Shown here in pieces: positions 8,411-17,347 of a stretch of 47,848 nucleotides of DNA (positions are counted from its first letter, which is position 1; each line of letters starts with the position of its first letter). The notes beneath the pieces are model-generated. The model did not search any database. It had not been told where the DNA came from and saw nothing but the letters and a program-made list of their open reading frames with translations. The stretch comes from Bacteroidales bacterium (lineage in GTDB: Bacteria; Bacteroidota; Bacteroidia; Bacteroidales; Paludibacteraceae). Where the stretch lies: NCBI GenBank assembly GCA_004557405.1, contig SFDZ01000012.1, forward strand, positions 1-47,848. Reading direction: 5' to 3'. A program made the translations under genes and the position numbers.

Positions 8411-11400
8411 GTGAATCTGTTCCAAAAAATAGTTGTAATGCTGTTTGTCGGTGGCCTTGTGTTGCTGCCGTACAATTCGATGGTGGCGCAACAGAACGAT
8501 GCGGGGGCAACTGCTGCCGATGATGCGGCATACGATTATGCCGTGCCTACCGATACGGCCATGTTGCGAGCCTATGCCGTAAAACCGTTGCAAACACAAA
8601 CCTATGGCGAATTGCAGCAGCAATATCCGATGGATTTGCAACCATCGAACGTGCAGAGCGAAGTGGTGTACGACCCGAATACGGGCAATTATGTGTTCCA
8701 CACCAAAGTGGGCGAGATGGATGTGGCGACACCCTTTGTGATGTCCGGAGACGAGTATCAAAACTACACACAGCGGACGCAGATGAGCCAATATTTTCGC
8801 GCCAAAAATGCCGAAGCACAATCCAATTTCGAAGATAAATTCAATCTGGCTGATATGAAATTCAGTTTGGGACCGGCCGAAAAAGTGTTTGGTCCCGGCG
8901 GTGTGCAGCTGAAAACGCAAGGCTCGGCCGAACTGATATTCGGAATCGTTACCAACAAGGTGGATAATCCGTCGATGTCGGAACGCTTGCGCAAGACGAC
9001 TACATTCGATTTCGATGAAAAAATCCAACTGAATGTCAATGGTAAAGTTGGCGACAAAATCAACTTTACGATGAATTACAACACCGATGCGACGTTCGAG
9101 TTTGACCAACAGATGCTGAAACTTGGCTACGAAGGCAAGGAGGACGAGATAATCCGCAAAATAGAGGTGGGCAATGTGAGTATGCCGCTGAATAGTTCGC
9201 TCATTCGAGGCAGTTCGTCGCTGTTTGGTTTCAAAGCCGATTTGCAGTTTGGCAAATTGAGCATTTCGGCGGTGGCTTCGCAGCAGAAGTCGTCGAGCCA
9301 AAAGGTGAGTTCGAAAGGCGGCTCGCAGCGCCGCGAATTTGATGTCGCTATCGACAAGTACGATGAAAATCGCCACTTTTTCCTTTCACAATATTTTCGC
9401 GACACCTACGACCAGAACATGAGCAAACTGCCCTACATTACGTCGGGCATCACCATCAACCGCATCGAAGTGTGGGTAACGAACAAACGCGGCAATTTCG
9501 ACCAAGCGCGTAATATATTGTGTTTCATGGATTTGGCCGAAGGACAAACGATAGACAATGCGCATTGGACAGCATCGGGCGCGCGCTATCCCGACAATGC
9601 GGCCAATACGTTGTACAACGAGATAAAATCGATACCGAATATTCGCGATATTCAGCAATTCAACAATTTGATGGAGGGCACTTATGCCGGAATGGGCATC
9701 GAAGGTGGCGAGGATTACGAAAAGATAGAGAGCGCGCGCCGTTTGGAATCGTCGGAGTACACGCTGAACAGTACCTTGGGATTCATATCGCTGAAAACGG
9801 CGTTGAATGCTGATGAGGTGCTGGCTGTGGCCTACGAATACACGCTTGGCGGCAAAACGTATCAAGTCGGCGAATTTTCGACCGATGGCATCGAATCGCC
9901 TGACGCTCTGATGGTTAAGATGCTGAAAAGTTCGGCGCAATCGCCATCGAACGCCATGTGGCAGTTGATGATGAAAAACGTCTATTACCTTGGCGCCATG
10001 AACATTCAGGCAGATAATTTTGAACTGAATGTACAGTATCAGAACGATACCACAGGCACCTATCTGAACTATCTGTCGGAAGGTAATGTGAAAAATAAAT
10101 TGCTGCTGAAAGTGATGAACCTCGACCGTTTGGATGCGCGTCAGGAGGCTCGCCCCGACGGCAAATTCGACTATGTGGAAGGCTATACGGTGCAATCGTC
10201 AACCGGACGCATCATTTTTCCTGTGGTCGAACCTTTCGGCTCGCATCTGCGCAAAGCTATTGGCAACGATGCCATAGCCGATAAATATGTGTTTCAGGAG
10301 TTGTACGATTCGACGCTGGTGGTAGCCGGCGAATTGACCGAGAAAAATAAATTTCGCCTGACGGGTAAATATCAATCGAGTTCGGGCAGCGAGATTCAGT
10401 TGGGTGCCATGAATGTGCCGCGCGGATCGGTGGTAGTTACGGCCGGTGGCGCCACACTGACGGAAAATGTCGATTACACGGTCGATTACACGATGGGAAC
10501 GGTAACCATTCTCAACGAGTCGATTTTGGCTTCGGGGACATCGGTTGATGTGTCGCTCGAAAATCAATCGTTGTTCAACACACAGCGCAAAACATTGGTT
10601 GGCACCCATTTGGAATATGCGTTCAACGAAAAATTTTCGTTGGGCGGCACGGTGATGCATCTCTCGGAAATGCCTTTGGTAACCAAAACCGAAGTAGGCA
10701 ACGAGCCGATTGCCAACACCATTTGGGGTGTGAATGCCGCCTATCGCGACGAGGCGCCGTGGTTGACCAAAGCCATCGATGCGTTGCCGTTGCTGAATGC
10801 CACTGCACCATCGAACATTGCGTTGAGTGGCGAATTTGCCCATTTGATTCCCGGCCATCGCAAGGTGGACAACAATCCGGGATATGCCTATTTGGACGAT
10901 TTCGAATCGACCGAAACGGGCATCGACCTGCGCTATCCGTACTATTGGCATCTGGCCAGCACGCCCTACGACCCGAGCGCCGGCGCATTGTTCCCCGAAG
11001 CGGCCTTGTCGAACAATACCGATTATGGCAAAAACAGAGCACTATTTTCTTGGTTTTCAATCGATAATAGCGTATTTAACTTGAACAATTCCACCACGCC
11101 GGAGCATATTCGCAAGGATCCGGATTTGCAATCGAATCACCTGACGCGTGCCGTGCGTGAGCAGGAGTTGTTTCCAAATCGCGAAAGTTTGATGGGGCAG
11201 TCGTCGTATTTGCCGGTGTTGAACTTGAGTTTCTATCCCGACGAACGCGGCCCGTACAATATGGATGTCGCCGGCATGGATATGACCACGGGCAAATTGC
11301 AAAATCCCGAAAAACGTTGGGGCGGCATGATGCGCAAGTTGGAAACCAGCGATTTCGAAACGGCCAACATCGAGTACTTGGAGTTTTGGCTGATGGACCC

Positions 11401-14400
11401 GTTTGTGTACGATACGTTGGGCACGGCTCAGGGCGGCGACCTGTATTTCAACTTGGGCGATGTGTCGGAGGATATTCTGAAAGATGGTAAAAAGTTTTTC
11501 GAAAACGGCATGCCCATCGATGGCGATACCACACAGACCGATGCCACCGTGTGGGGACGTGTGCCGCGCAAACAGTCGATGGTGTTGGCGTTCGACAACA
11601 GCGCCGGTGCCCGCGAATATCAAGATGTGGGCTTGAACGGCTTGCGCACCGACGACGAATTCGCATTCCCGACCTACAAAAACTATGTCGAAACTCTGCG
11701 CAACGCATTGACACCCACGGCGTTGGCAGCGTTCGAGAGCGATCCGTTCTCGCCACTGAACGACCCCGCCGGCGACAATTTCCATCATTATCGTGGCTCC
11801 GATTACGATGCGGCCGAGGTCGGTATCATCGAACGCTACAAACACTATTGCGGCCCCGAAGGCAATTCGCCGGCATCCGATGCCGGTACCGAAACCTATT
11901 CCGTGTCGGCTACCACGGTGCCCGATGTCGAGGATATCAATCAGGATAATACGCTGAACGAGTACGAAAAATACTATCAATATCGTGTCAGTCTGCGGCC
12001 GGCAGCCATGGAAGTGGGCAACAATTTCATCACCGATAAGATTGTGGCGCATGTCGAACTCGAAAACGGCAAAACCGAAGATGTTACTTGGTATCAGTTC
12101 AAAATTCCTATTCGCGAGTACGAAAAGAAAGTCGGCTCGATTCGCGATTTCAAATCGGTACGCTTCATGCGTATGTTTATGCACGGATTTACCGAACCGA
12201 CATTTTTGCGTTTCGGTACACTCGAACTGATTCGTGGCGAATGGCGTAGTTACACCAAACCGTTGTACGACCCGACCAATCCGCCTTCGACTGTCGGCAC
12301 CATGAACGTGTCGTCGGTGAGCATCGAAGAGAACAATAAAAAAACGCCGGTGAACTATGTGTTGCCGCCCGGCGTAACGCGCGAAACCGACCCCAGCCAA
12401 CCGCAACTGACGCAGGAAAACGAACAGTCGATGGTTGTGCGTGTGTACGATTTGGCACCCGGCGATGCGCGCGCCGTCTATAAAAACATTTCGATGGATA
12501 TGCGCCAATATCGGCGGTTACAGATGTTTACCCACGCCGAACACATGCTCGACGATATGGGCGAACTGAACGACTACGAATTGTCGGTGTTCATTCGCTT
12601 GGGCAGCGATTATCAAAACAATTACTACGAGTACGAAATTCCGCTGAAATTGACGCCCGAAGGCATCTATTCGTCGAGCGAAACCGATGCAAAAATCGTG
12701 TGGCCGGAATCGAATATGTTCGATTTCCCGCTCGAATTGCTGACCAATATCAAAAATAACCGAAATGCACAGAAAAACCAAGGTGGATCTGTGTCGTACA
12801 CAAAAGCCTATTCCGAATTCGACCCCGATAAACCCAAAAATAAGGTAACCATTGTCGGTAATCCGAGTTTGGGCGATGTGCAAACCATCATGATTGGTGT
12901 GCGCAACCAAGGACGCGAAGTCAAAACCGGCGAAGTGTGGTTGGACGAATTGCGCCTGACCGACTACAACGAAGATGGCGGCTGGGCAGTCATGGGCAAT
13001 GCCTCAATCGGCTTGTCGGATATTGGTAACTTCAACTTGTCGGTGCGCCACGAAACGGCCGGCTTCGGCGGCATCGAGGAGAATTTGCTGCAACGCCGCA
13101 TGGACGACCTGACGCAACTGAATGTGAGTGCCGCTTTCGAGTTCGGGCGTTTCTTCCCCGAAAAAGCCAACGTGCATATTCCGCTCTATTTCTCGTATTC
13201 GCTCGAAAACAGCAAACCGCAATACAACCCGTTGGATGGCGACATCTTGCTTGACGACGCGCTCGATGCGCTCGAAACCAAAACCGAGCGCGACTCTTTG
13301 CTGCGCTTGGCCGAAACCAAAACGGTGAACAAAAGCGTTAACCTGACCAATGTCAAAGTTGACATCAAAACGGCATCGCGCCCACGCGTGTACGACCCTG
13401 CCAACTTCTCGGCCTCGTATGCCTATACCGAAACGCAAGAACTCGACCCCGAAACCGAACGTGATGTTACACTGCAACATCGTGGTACGCTGAGTTACAA
13501 TTTCAGCACTACACCGAGCCCGTGGGAACCGTTCAAAAACGTGAAGGCATTCCAAAAACCGGCATGGCGATTATTCAAAGATTTTGGCATCAACTACGAA
13601 CCGAGCGTGTTGGCATTCTCGACCACCATGAACCGACGGTATAGCGAAACACAATTGCGCGACCTCGAAGGATCGATGGAACTCAATTACTACGACGTGA
13701 ACAACTCGTTGCTGTCGTCGAGCAAGGATTTCGTGTGGGATAGACAGTTCGAATTGAAATACGATTTGACCAAAAATCTGAAATTCCATCTCACAACAGC
13801 ATTCAATGCCCGCATCGACGAAACGAAAAATACGCCTGTCAATCGCGAATTTTTCCCCGATGAATACGAAAATTGGAAAGACACCGTACTGCAGAGCATG
13901 GCGCATTTCGGGCGGCCGCTCACCTATCAGCAGGTGTTCAACGCCTCGTATTCGGTGCCGTTCAGCAAAATGCCGATATTCGATTGGATAACGGCCAACG
14001 GACAATACAACGTAACTTACAATTGGAATCGCGGTGCCGAACTCGACGACAATGTTACGCTGGGAAACGAGGTGTCGAACCTCGCTAATTGGCAAGTCGA
14101 TGGACAAATGAATTTCGAAAAACTCTACAACAAATCGAAATATCTGAAGGATATCAACACACGCTATTCGTCGAACAGAAACAACACACGACGTGGCGGC
14201 GCCAACAACCGTTTCAAGCCGAAAAACGAAACCTTGACATTGAACATCGAAAAAGGGCAGTCGGTAGAACTGAAACACAAACTGAACAGCAAATTGCTGA
14301 AAATCGAAATCACCGATACGCTGGGCAAAACGGTTAAAGTGCCTTATACGATTGTGGACAACAATACGATTCGGTTCATCGGCAAAGCGTCGATGACTAA

Positions 14401-15874
14401 CCTGAAAGTGGCGTTGCAAACTACCGACCCGAATCAGGTGTCGCCGGCCAAAAAAGCGGGCGAATTGTCGGTGCGTTTCCTGATGCTGATACGGCGCCTG
14501 TCCGTATCGTACCGCGAAACAAGCACATTGGCATTGCCGAGTTTCTTCGCCGATGCCGGATTTATGGGACAAAGTGCCAACAATGGCGTACTTGCGCCGG
14601 GACTCGATTTCGCTTTTGGCGTACCGCGACGCGATTATTTGGAACGCGCTGCCGAACGCGGGTGGATTGTGATGAACGACTCTATCATCAATCCGGCGTC
14701 GCAGTCGTTCACATCCGATTTCGATGTCAAACTGAACTTGGAACCGCTGCCGGGATTGAAAATCGATTTGAACTCAAAACGTGTTTCGACCGACCAAACC
14801 TCCATTCAATACATGTACAGCGACATGCCGACCACGTTCACCGGCACTTTCCGCATGACACACGCCGCCATACTCACCTCGTTTTGGCACACCGGCGATG
14901 CGTCCGAAAATTATGCGTCGCGGGCGTTCGAACAGTTCAAACAAAATCGGGCGTATGTGGCTTCGACTCTGCAACAGCGATACAAAGGTACAAAATATCC
15001 GACTACCGGATTCATGGCCGACAACGAACTGAAAGGTAAAACCTACGATGCCGCCAACGGAACCTATAGCCAAAATTCGCCCGATGTGTTGATTCCGGCA
15101 TTTCTGGCCGCCTACACGGGACGCGACATCGCCAAAGCCGACCTCTCGCCATTCCCCGCTTTTTGGAATCTGATACCGAATTGGAAAATATCCTACGACG
15201 GATTGACACGCATACCGTGGGTGCAAAAATACTTCAAATCGGTAACACTCAACCACGCCTACCAATGTACATACAACGTGGCGGCATATACATCGTTTGC
15301 CAATTATGCCGAAAACGAAGACGGATTTGGTTTCGTGCGCGATGTAACGAGCGGCAATCCCATCCCATCGAGCCAATACGACATATCGAGCGTTACCATC
15401 AACGAGAGTTTCGCACCGTTCCTCGCTTTGGATGTGGCGATGAAAAATAGTTTCACCGGAAAATTCGAATACCGCAAACAGCGTACCTTGTCGCTCAACC
15501 TCAACTCCAACCAACTCATCGAATCGACCAACGACGAATGGGTTGTCGGGTTGGGATATGTAGTCAAAGATTTTGATGTCGTGCTGAAACTGAAGAAGAA
15601 GACCACCACGGTGAAAAACGACTTGACAACGCGCATCGATTTCTCGTTCAAAGACATCAAAACCATTATCCGAAAAATCGACAACGACGATGTACAGCCG
15701 ACCACCGGCACCAAAATGATGACCATCAAACTGACTGCCGACTATGTGTTTAGTTCAAAACTGAATCTGCGGCTGTTCTACGACTATCAGATGAGCAAAC
15801 CGTTGATTTCGACCTCTTATCCGATTTCGACCTCAAACGTTGGCTTCAGCATCAAATTTATGCTGACGCGTTGA
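8411..15874 (+). CDS. sprA: SprA/Sov, outer-membrane translocon of the type IX secretion system
   Basis: A 2487-residue protein, close to the length of Porphyromonas Sov and Flavobacterium SprA, which form the very large beta-barrel through which type IX cargo crosses the outer membrane. The N terminus is a signal peptide (hydrophobic stretch about 6-26, likely cleavage after SMVAQQ). The body is rich in alternating polar/hydrophobic strands and aromatic residues. It carries SprA-family stretches such as GYAYLDDFESTE near residue 825 and GEVWLDELRLTDYNEDGGWA near 1510, and ends in a barrel-like strand, GFSIKFMLTR. The start is a GTG at 8411, just after ruvA; an ATG 27 bases later would shorten the signal peptide. 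The gene is intact with no frameshift visible. Confidence 0.95.
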   Translation: MNLFQKIVVMLFVGGLVLLPYNSMVAQQNDAGATAADDAAYDYAVPTDTAMLRAYAVKPLQTQTYGELQQQYPMDLQPSNVQSEVVYDPNTGNYVFHTKVGEMDVATPFVMSGDEYQNYTQRTQMSQYFRAKNAEAQSNFEDKFNLADMKFSLGPAEKVFGPGGVQLKTQGSAELIFGIVTNKVDNPSMSERLRKTTTFDFDEKIQLNVNGKVGDKINFTMNYNTDATFEFDQQMLKLGYEGKEDEIIRKIEVGNVSMPLNSSLIRGSSSLFGFKADLQFGKLSISAVASQQKSSSQKVSSKGGSQRREFDVAIDKYDENRHFFLSQYFRDTYDQNMSKLPYITSGITINRIEVWVTNKRGNFDQARNILCFMDLAEGQTIDNAHWTASGARYPDNAANTLYNEIKSIPNIRDIQQFNNLMEGTYAGMGIEGGEDYEKIESARRLESSEYTLNSTLGFISLKTALNADEVLAVAYEYTLGGKTYQVGEFSTDGIESPDALMVKMLKSSAQSPSNAMWQLMMKNVYYLGAMNIQADNFELNVQYQNDTTGTYLNYLSEGNVKNKLLLKVMNLDRLDARQEARPDGKFDYVEGYTVQSSTGRIIFPVVEPFGSHLRKAIGNDAIADKYVFQELYDSTLVVAGELTEKNKFRLTGKYQSSSGSEIQLGAMNVPRGSVVVTAGGATLTENVDYTVDYTMGTVTILNESILASGTSVDVSLENQSLFNTQRKTLVGTHLEYAFNEKFSLGGTVMHLSEMPLVTKTEVGNEPIANTIWGVNAAYRDEAPWLTKAIDALPLLNATAPSNIALSGEFAHLIPGHRKVDNNPGYAYLDDFESTETGIDLRYPYYWHLASTPYDPSAGALFPEAALSNNTDYGKNRALFSWFSIDNSVFNLNNSTTPEHIRKDPDLQSNHLTRAVREQELFPNRESLMGQSSYLPVLNLSFYPDERGPYNMDVAGMDMTTGKLQNPEKRWGGMMRKLETSDFETANIEYLEFWLMDPFVYDTLGTAQGGDLYFNLGDVSEDILKDGKKFFENGMPIDGDTTQTDATVWGRVPRKQSMVLAFDNSAGAREYQDVGLNGLRTDDEFAFPTYKNYVETLRNALTPTALAAFESDPFSPLNDPAGDNFHHYRGSDYDAAEVGIIERYKHYCGPEGNSPASDAGTETYSVSATTVPDVEDINQDNTLNEYEKYYQYRVSLRPAAMEVGNNFITDKIVAHVELENGKTEDVTWYQFKIPIREYEKKVGSIRDFKSVRFMRMFMHGFTEPTFLRFGTLELIRGEWRSYTKPLYDPTNPPSTVGTMNVSSVSIEENNKKTPVNYVLPPGVTRETDPSQPQLTQENEQSMVVRVYDLAPGDARAVYKNISMDMRQYRRLQMFTHAEHMLDDMGELNDYELSVFIRLGSDYQNNYYEYEIPLKLTPEGIYSSSETDAKIVWPESNMFDFPLELLTNIKNNRNAQKNQGGSVSYTKAYSEFDPDKPKNKVTIVGNPSLGDVQTIMIGVRNQGREVKTGEVWLDELRLTDYNEDGGWAVMGNASIGLSDIGNFNLSVRHETAGFGGIEENLLQRRMDDLTQLNVSAAFEFGRFFPEKANVHIPLYFSYSLENSKPQYNPLDGDILLDDALDALETKTERDSLLRLAETKTVNKSVNLTNVKVDIKTASRPRVYDPANFSASYAYTETQELDPETERDVTLQHRGTLSYNFSTTPSPWEPFKNVKAFQKPAWRLFKDFGINYEPSVLAFSTTMNRRYSETQLRDLEGSMELNYYDVNNSLLSSSKDFVWDRQFELKYDLTKNLKFHLTTAFNARIDETKNTPVNREFFPDEYENWKDTVLQSMAHFGRPLTYQQVFNASYSVPFSKMPIFDWITANGQYNVTYNWNRGAELDDNVTLGNEVSNLANWQVDGQMNFEKLYNKSKYLKDINTRYSSNRNNTRRGGANNRFKPKNETLTLNIEKGQSVELKHKLNSKLLKIEITDTLGKTVKVPYTIVDNNTIRFIGKASMTNLKVALQTTDPNQVSPAKKAGELSVRFLMLIRRLSVSYRETSTLALPSFFADAGFMGQSANNGVLAPGLDFAFGVPRRDYLERAAERGWIVMNDSIINPASQSFTSDFDVKLNLEPLPGLKIDLNSKRVSTDQTSIQYMYSDMPTTFTGTFRMTHAAILTSFWHTGDASENYASRAFEQFKQNRAYVASTLQQRYKGTKYPTTGFMADNELKGKTYDAANGTYSQNSPDVLIPAFLAAYTGRDIAKADLSPFPAFWNLIPNWKISYDGLTRIPWVQKYFKSVTLNHAYQCTYNVAAYTSFANYAENEDGFGFVRDVTSGNPIPSSQYDISSVTINESFAPFLALDVAMKNSFTGKFEYRKQRTLSLNLNSNQLIESTNDEWVVGLGYVVKDFDVVLKLKKKTTTVKNDLTTRIDFSFKDIKTIIRKIDNDDVQPTTGTKMMTIKLTADYVFSSKLNLRLFYDYQMSKPLISTSYPISTSNVGFSIKFMLTR

Positions 15875-15896
15875 TGCAGGGCGTTGCCGTTAACCA

Positions 15897-15937
15897 AAAG
15901 CGCCGGCTTCTGCATCTTGCAGCGAACCGGACGCTTT
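15897..15937. terminator. Possible terminator hairpin between sprA and the PTPS-like gene
   Basis: A long imperfect stem (AAAGCG, CCGG, TTCTGCA against TGCAGCGAA, CCGG, CGCTTT) lies between two convergent genes. The following bases are T-rich but not a clean T tract, so the terminator role is inferred. Confidence 0.45.
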
Positions 15938-16001
15938 CACGTTCTTGTTTGGTTTTGACGGACGATGCGCTTGCTGTGTCGCGCACCGCTGTCAGACTAA
16001 A

Positions 16002-16568
16002 TTAGTGCTTGCGATAACCGCATTTTGGGCAAACGCCGTTTTCGTCGAGCGAAATGCCACAGAGCGGGCAGCGGTCGATTTGCTTGCGGCCGTCAAATTC
16101 GGCCGATGCAGCGTTTACACCGCTGGTGAATGTGATTTTGGCGATGTTGAGTTTGTCGCGCAAAAGGGCATAAACGATTTTGATCATTCCCTCAACGGTC
16201 ATCGTCTCTTTGGTTACCACCAACCGACAATCGGGATAGGCTGTGGCCAATTCCGTTTTGAAGGCTTCGCCTTTCATCGTGTTGCGCGGATGGCCGTTTT
16301 TGATGCCTTGTTTTTCGTACACATCCAGAATGGCCGGCAACAGCGGGTCATCCTCTCTGAGAATCAGAGCGTGGTCGAAATTTTTCAGCACATCCCATGC
16401 CACTTTTTGAATCTCGTTACAAGGATACACCATATTGACGCCCTCGTTGATGGAATCTTCCACTTCGATGGTCAAAACGCCGGTGTGTCCGTGCAAATAT
16501 TGCGCTTCGCCTTGAAAACCGTAAAATCGGTGCGCATACTGCAAATCGAATGTTGTGATGCTTCTCAT
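16002..16568 (-). CDS. 6-pyruvoyltetrahydropterin synthase/QueD-like protein with C-terminal zinc ribbon, catalytic Cys missing
   Basis: A 188-residue protein. Residues 1 to about 165 form a PTPS/QueD (T-fold) domain with the zinc histidines: AHRF (His12) and YLHGH (about 29-33). It also has FDHALIL and the TFTSGVNAASAEF end. The enzyme's catalytic Cys normally stands four residues before the first His of HGH. Here that position is Ala (EAQYLHGH), with a Glu one residue earlier. The last 20 or so residues form a zinc ribbon, CPLCG followed by CPKCG. QueD makes the queuosine precursor carboxytetrahydropterin; PTPS-III variants use Glu in place of Cys. Which reaction this protein performs cannot be told from sequence. 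It follows rubrerythrin by 19 bases and is probably cotranscribed. Confidence 0.8.
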   Translation of the reverse strand: MRSITTFDLQYAHRFYGFQGEAQYLHGHTGVLTIEVEDSINEGVNMVYPCNEIQKVAWDVLKNFDHALILREDDPLLPAILDVYEKQGIKNGHPRNTMKGEAFKTELATAYPDCRLVVTKETMTVEGMIKIVYALLRDKLNIAKITFTSGVNAASAEFDGRKQIDRCPLCGISLDENGVCPKCGYRKH

Positions 16569-16587
16569 AATCGTTTTGTGTTAAAGG

Positions 16588-17130
16588 TTAATAATTGGTT
16601 GCTTTCACTTCGAAGTAACTTTGCGGGTGGTTGCACACCGGACATATTTCGGGCGCTTTCGCTCCTACAACAATGTGTCCGCAGTTGCGGCATTGCCAAA
16701 TGGTGTCGCCATCGCGCGAGAATACCACGCCCTCTTCGATGTTTTGCAGCAGACGACGATAGCGCTCTTCGTGTGCCTTTTCGATGGCGGCTACACCGCG
16801 CATCTTGGCTGCAATTTCGATAAAGCCTTCCTCTTCAGCCTCTTTGGCCATACGGTCGTACATGTCCGTCCATTCGTAGTTTTCGCCATCGGCGGCTGCT
16901 TTCAGGTTGGTCATCGTGTCGTGCAATTCACCACCTTCCAAATACTTGAACCACATTTTGGCGTGTTCTTTTTCGTTGTTTGCGGTCTCTTCAAACAAGG
17001 CGGCTATCTGCTGATAACCATCTTTTTTCGCTTTCGAGGCGAAATAGGTGTACTTGTTGCGTGCCTGCGATTCGCCGGCAAATGCCTCCATGAGGTTTTT
17101 CTCTGTTTTTGTGCCTTTTAGGTCTTTCAT
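16588..17130 (-). CDS. rbr: Rubrerythrin
   Basis: A 180-residue non-haem iron peroxidase that reduces hydrogen peroxide in anaerobes. The N-terminal ferritin-like diiron domain contains the ligand-bearing stretches EAFAGESQARNKYTYFA, EETANNEKEHAKMWF, and IAAKMRGVAAIEKAHEERY. The C-terminal rubredoxin-like domain binds one iron through two CxxC pairs (CRNCG and CPVCN). The length is standard. It is the first gene of a two-gene run with the PTPS-like protein, under a full-consensus promoter. It suggests an anaerobic or microaerophilic host. Confidence 0.96.
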   Translation of the reverse strand: MKDLKGTKTEKNLMEAFAGESQARNKYTYFASKAKKDGYQQIAALFEETANNEKEHAKMWFKYLEGGELHDTMTNLKAAADGENYEWTDMYDRMAKEAEEEGFIEIAAKMRGVAAIEKAHEERYRRLLQNIEEGVVFSRDGDTIWQCRNCGHIVVGAKAPEICPVCNHPQSYFEVKATNY

Positions 17131-17176
17131 AATTGTTTGAATTTTAGTTGGTTAAGAAATTGACATAACTTTGATG

Positions 17177-17206
17177 CAAAAATACGCATTTGTTTGGAAT
17201 CGGCAA
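17177..17206 (-). promoter_or_regulatory. Promoter of rubrerythrin and the PTPS-like gene
   Basis: Minus strand TTG (17204-17206), 19-base spacer, TATTTTTG (17177-17184). Full consensus match, 47 bases before the rbr ATG. Confidence 0.75.
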
Positions 17207-17276
17207 ACAAAAAACTCACATTTTTTTTTCGGGTCGTTCGCATGGGCAAAAAACGATGTCGCATGCGCCGAAAACA

Positions 17277-17310
17277 AGAGAGCGAGGCCTTTTTTCGGGC
17301 TTCGCTCTCT
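17277..17310 (-). terminator. Terminator of rpsA
   Basis: A 13-bp stem (AGAGAGCGAGGCC/GGCTTCGCTCTCT, one G-T pair) with an 8-base loop lies 38 bases after the rpsA stop on the minus strand, followed by TTGTTTTC. Confidence 0.75.
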
Positions 17311-17347
17311 ATCGTTAGTTTTGAAAACCGTTTTTACGGTGTCTCAC

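Noticed and set aside
8078..14572. Several long minus-strand frames over ruvA and sprA
   Set aside because: They mirror the codon pattern of sprA and contain no recognisable domains.
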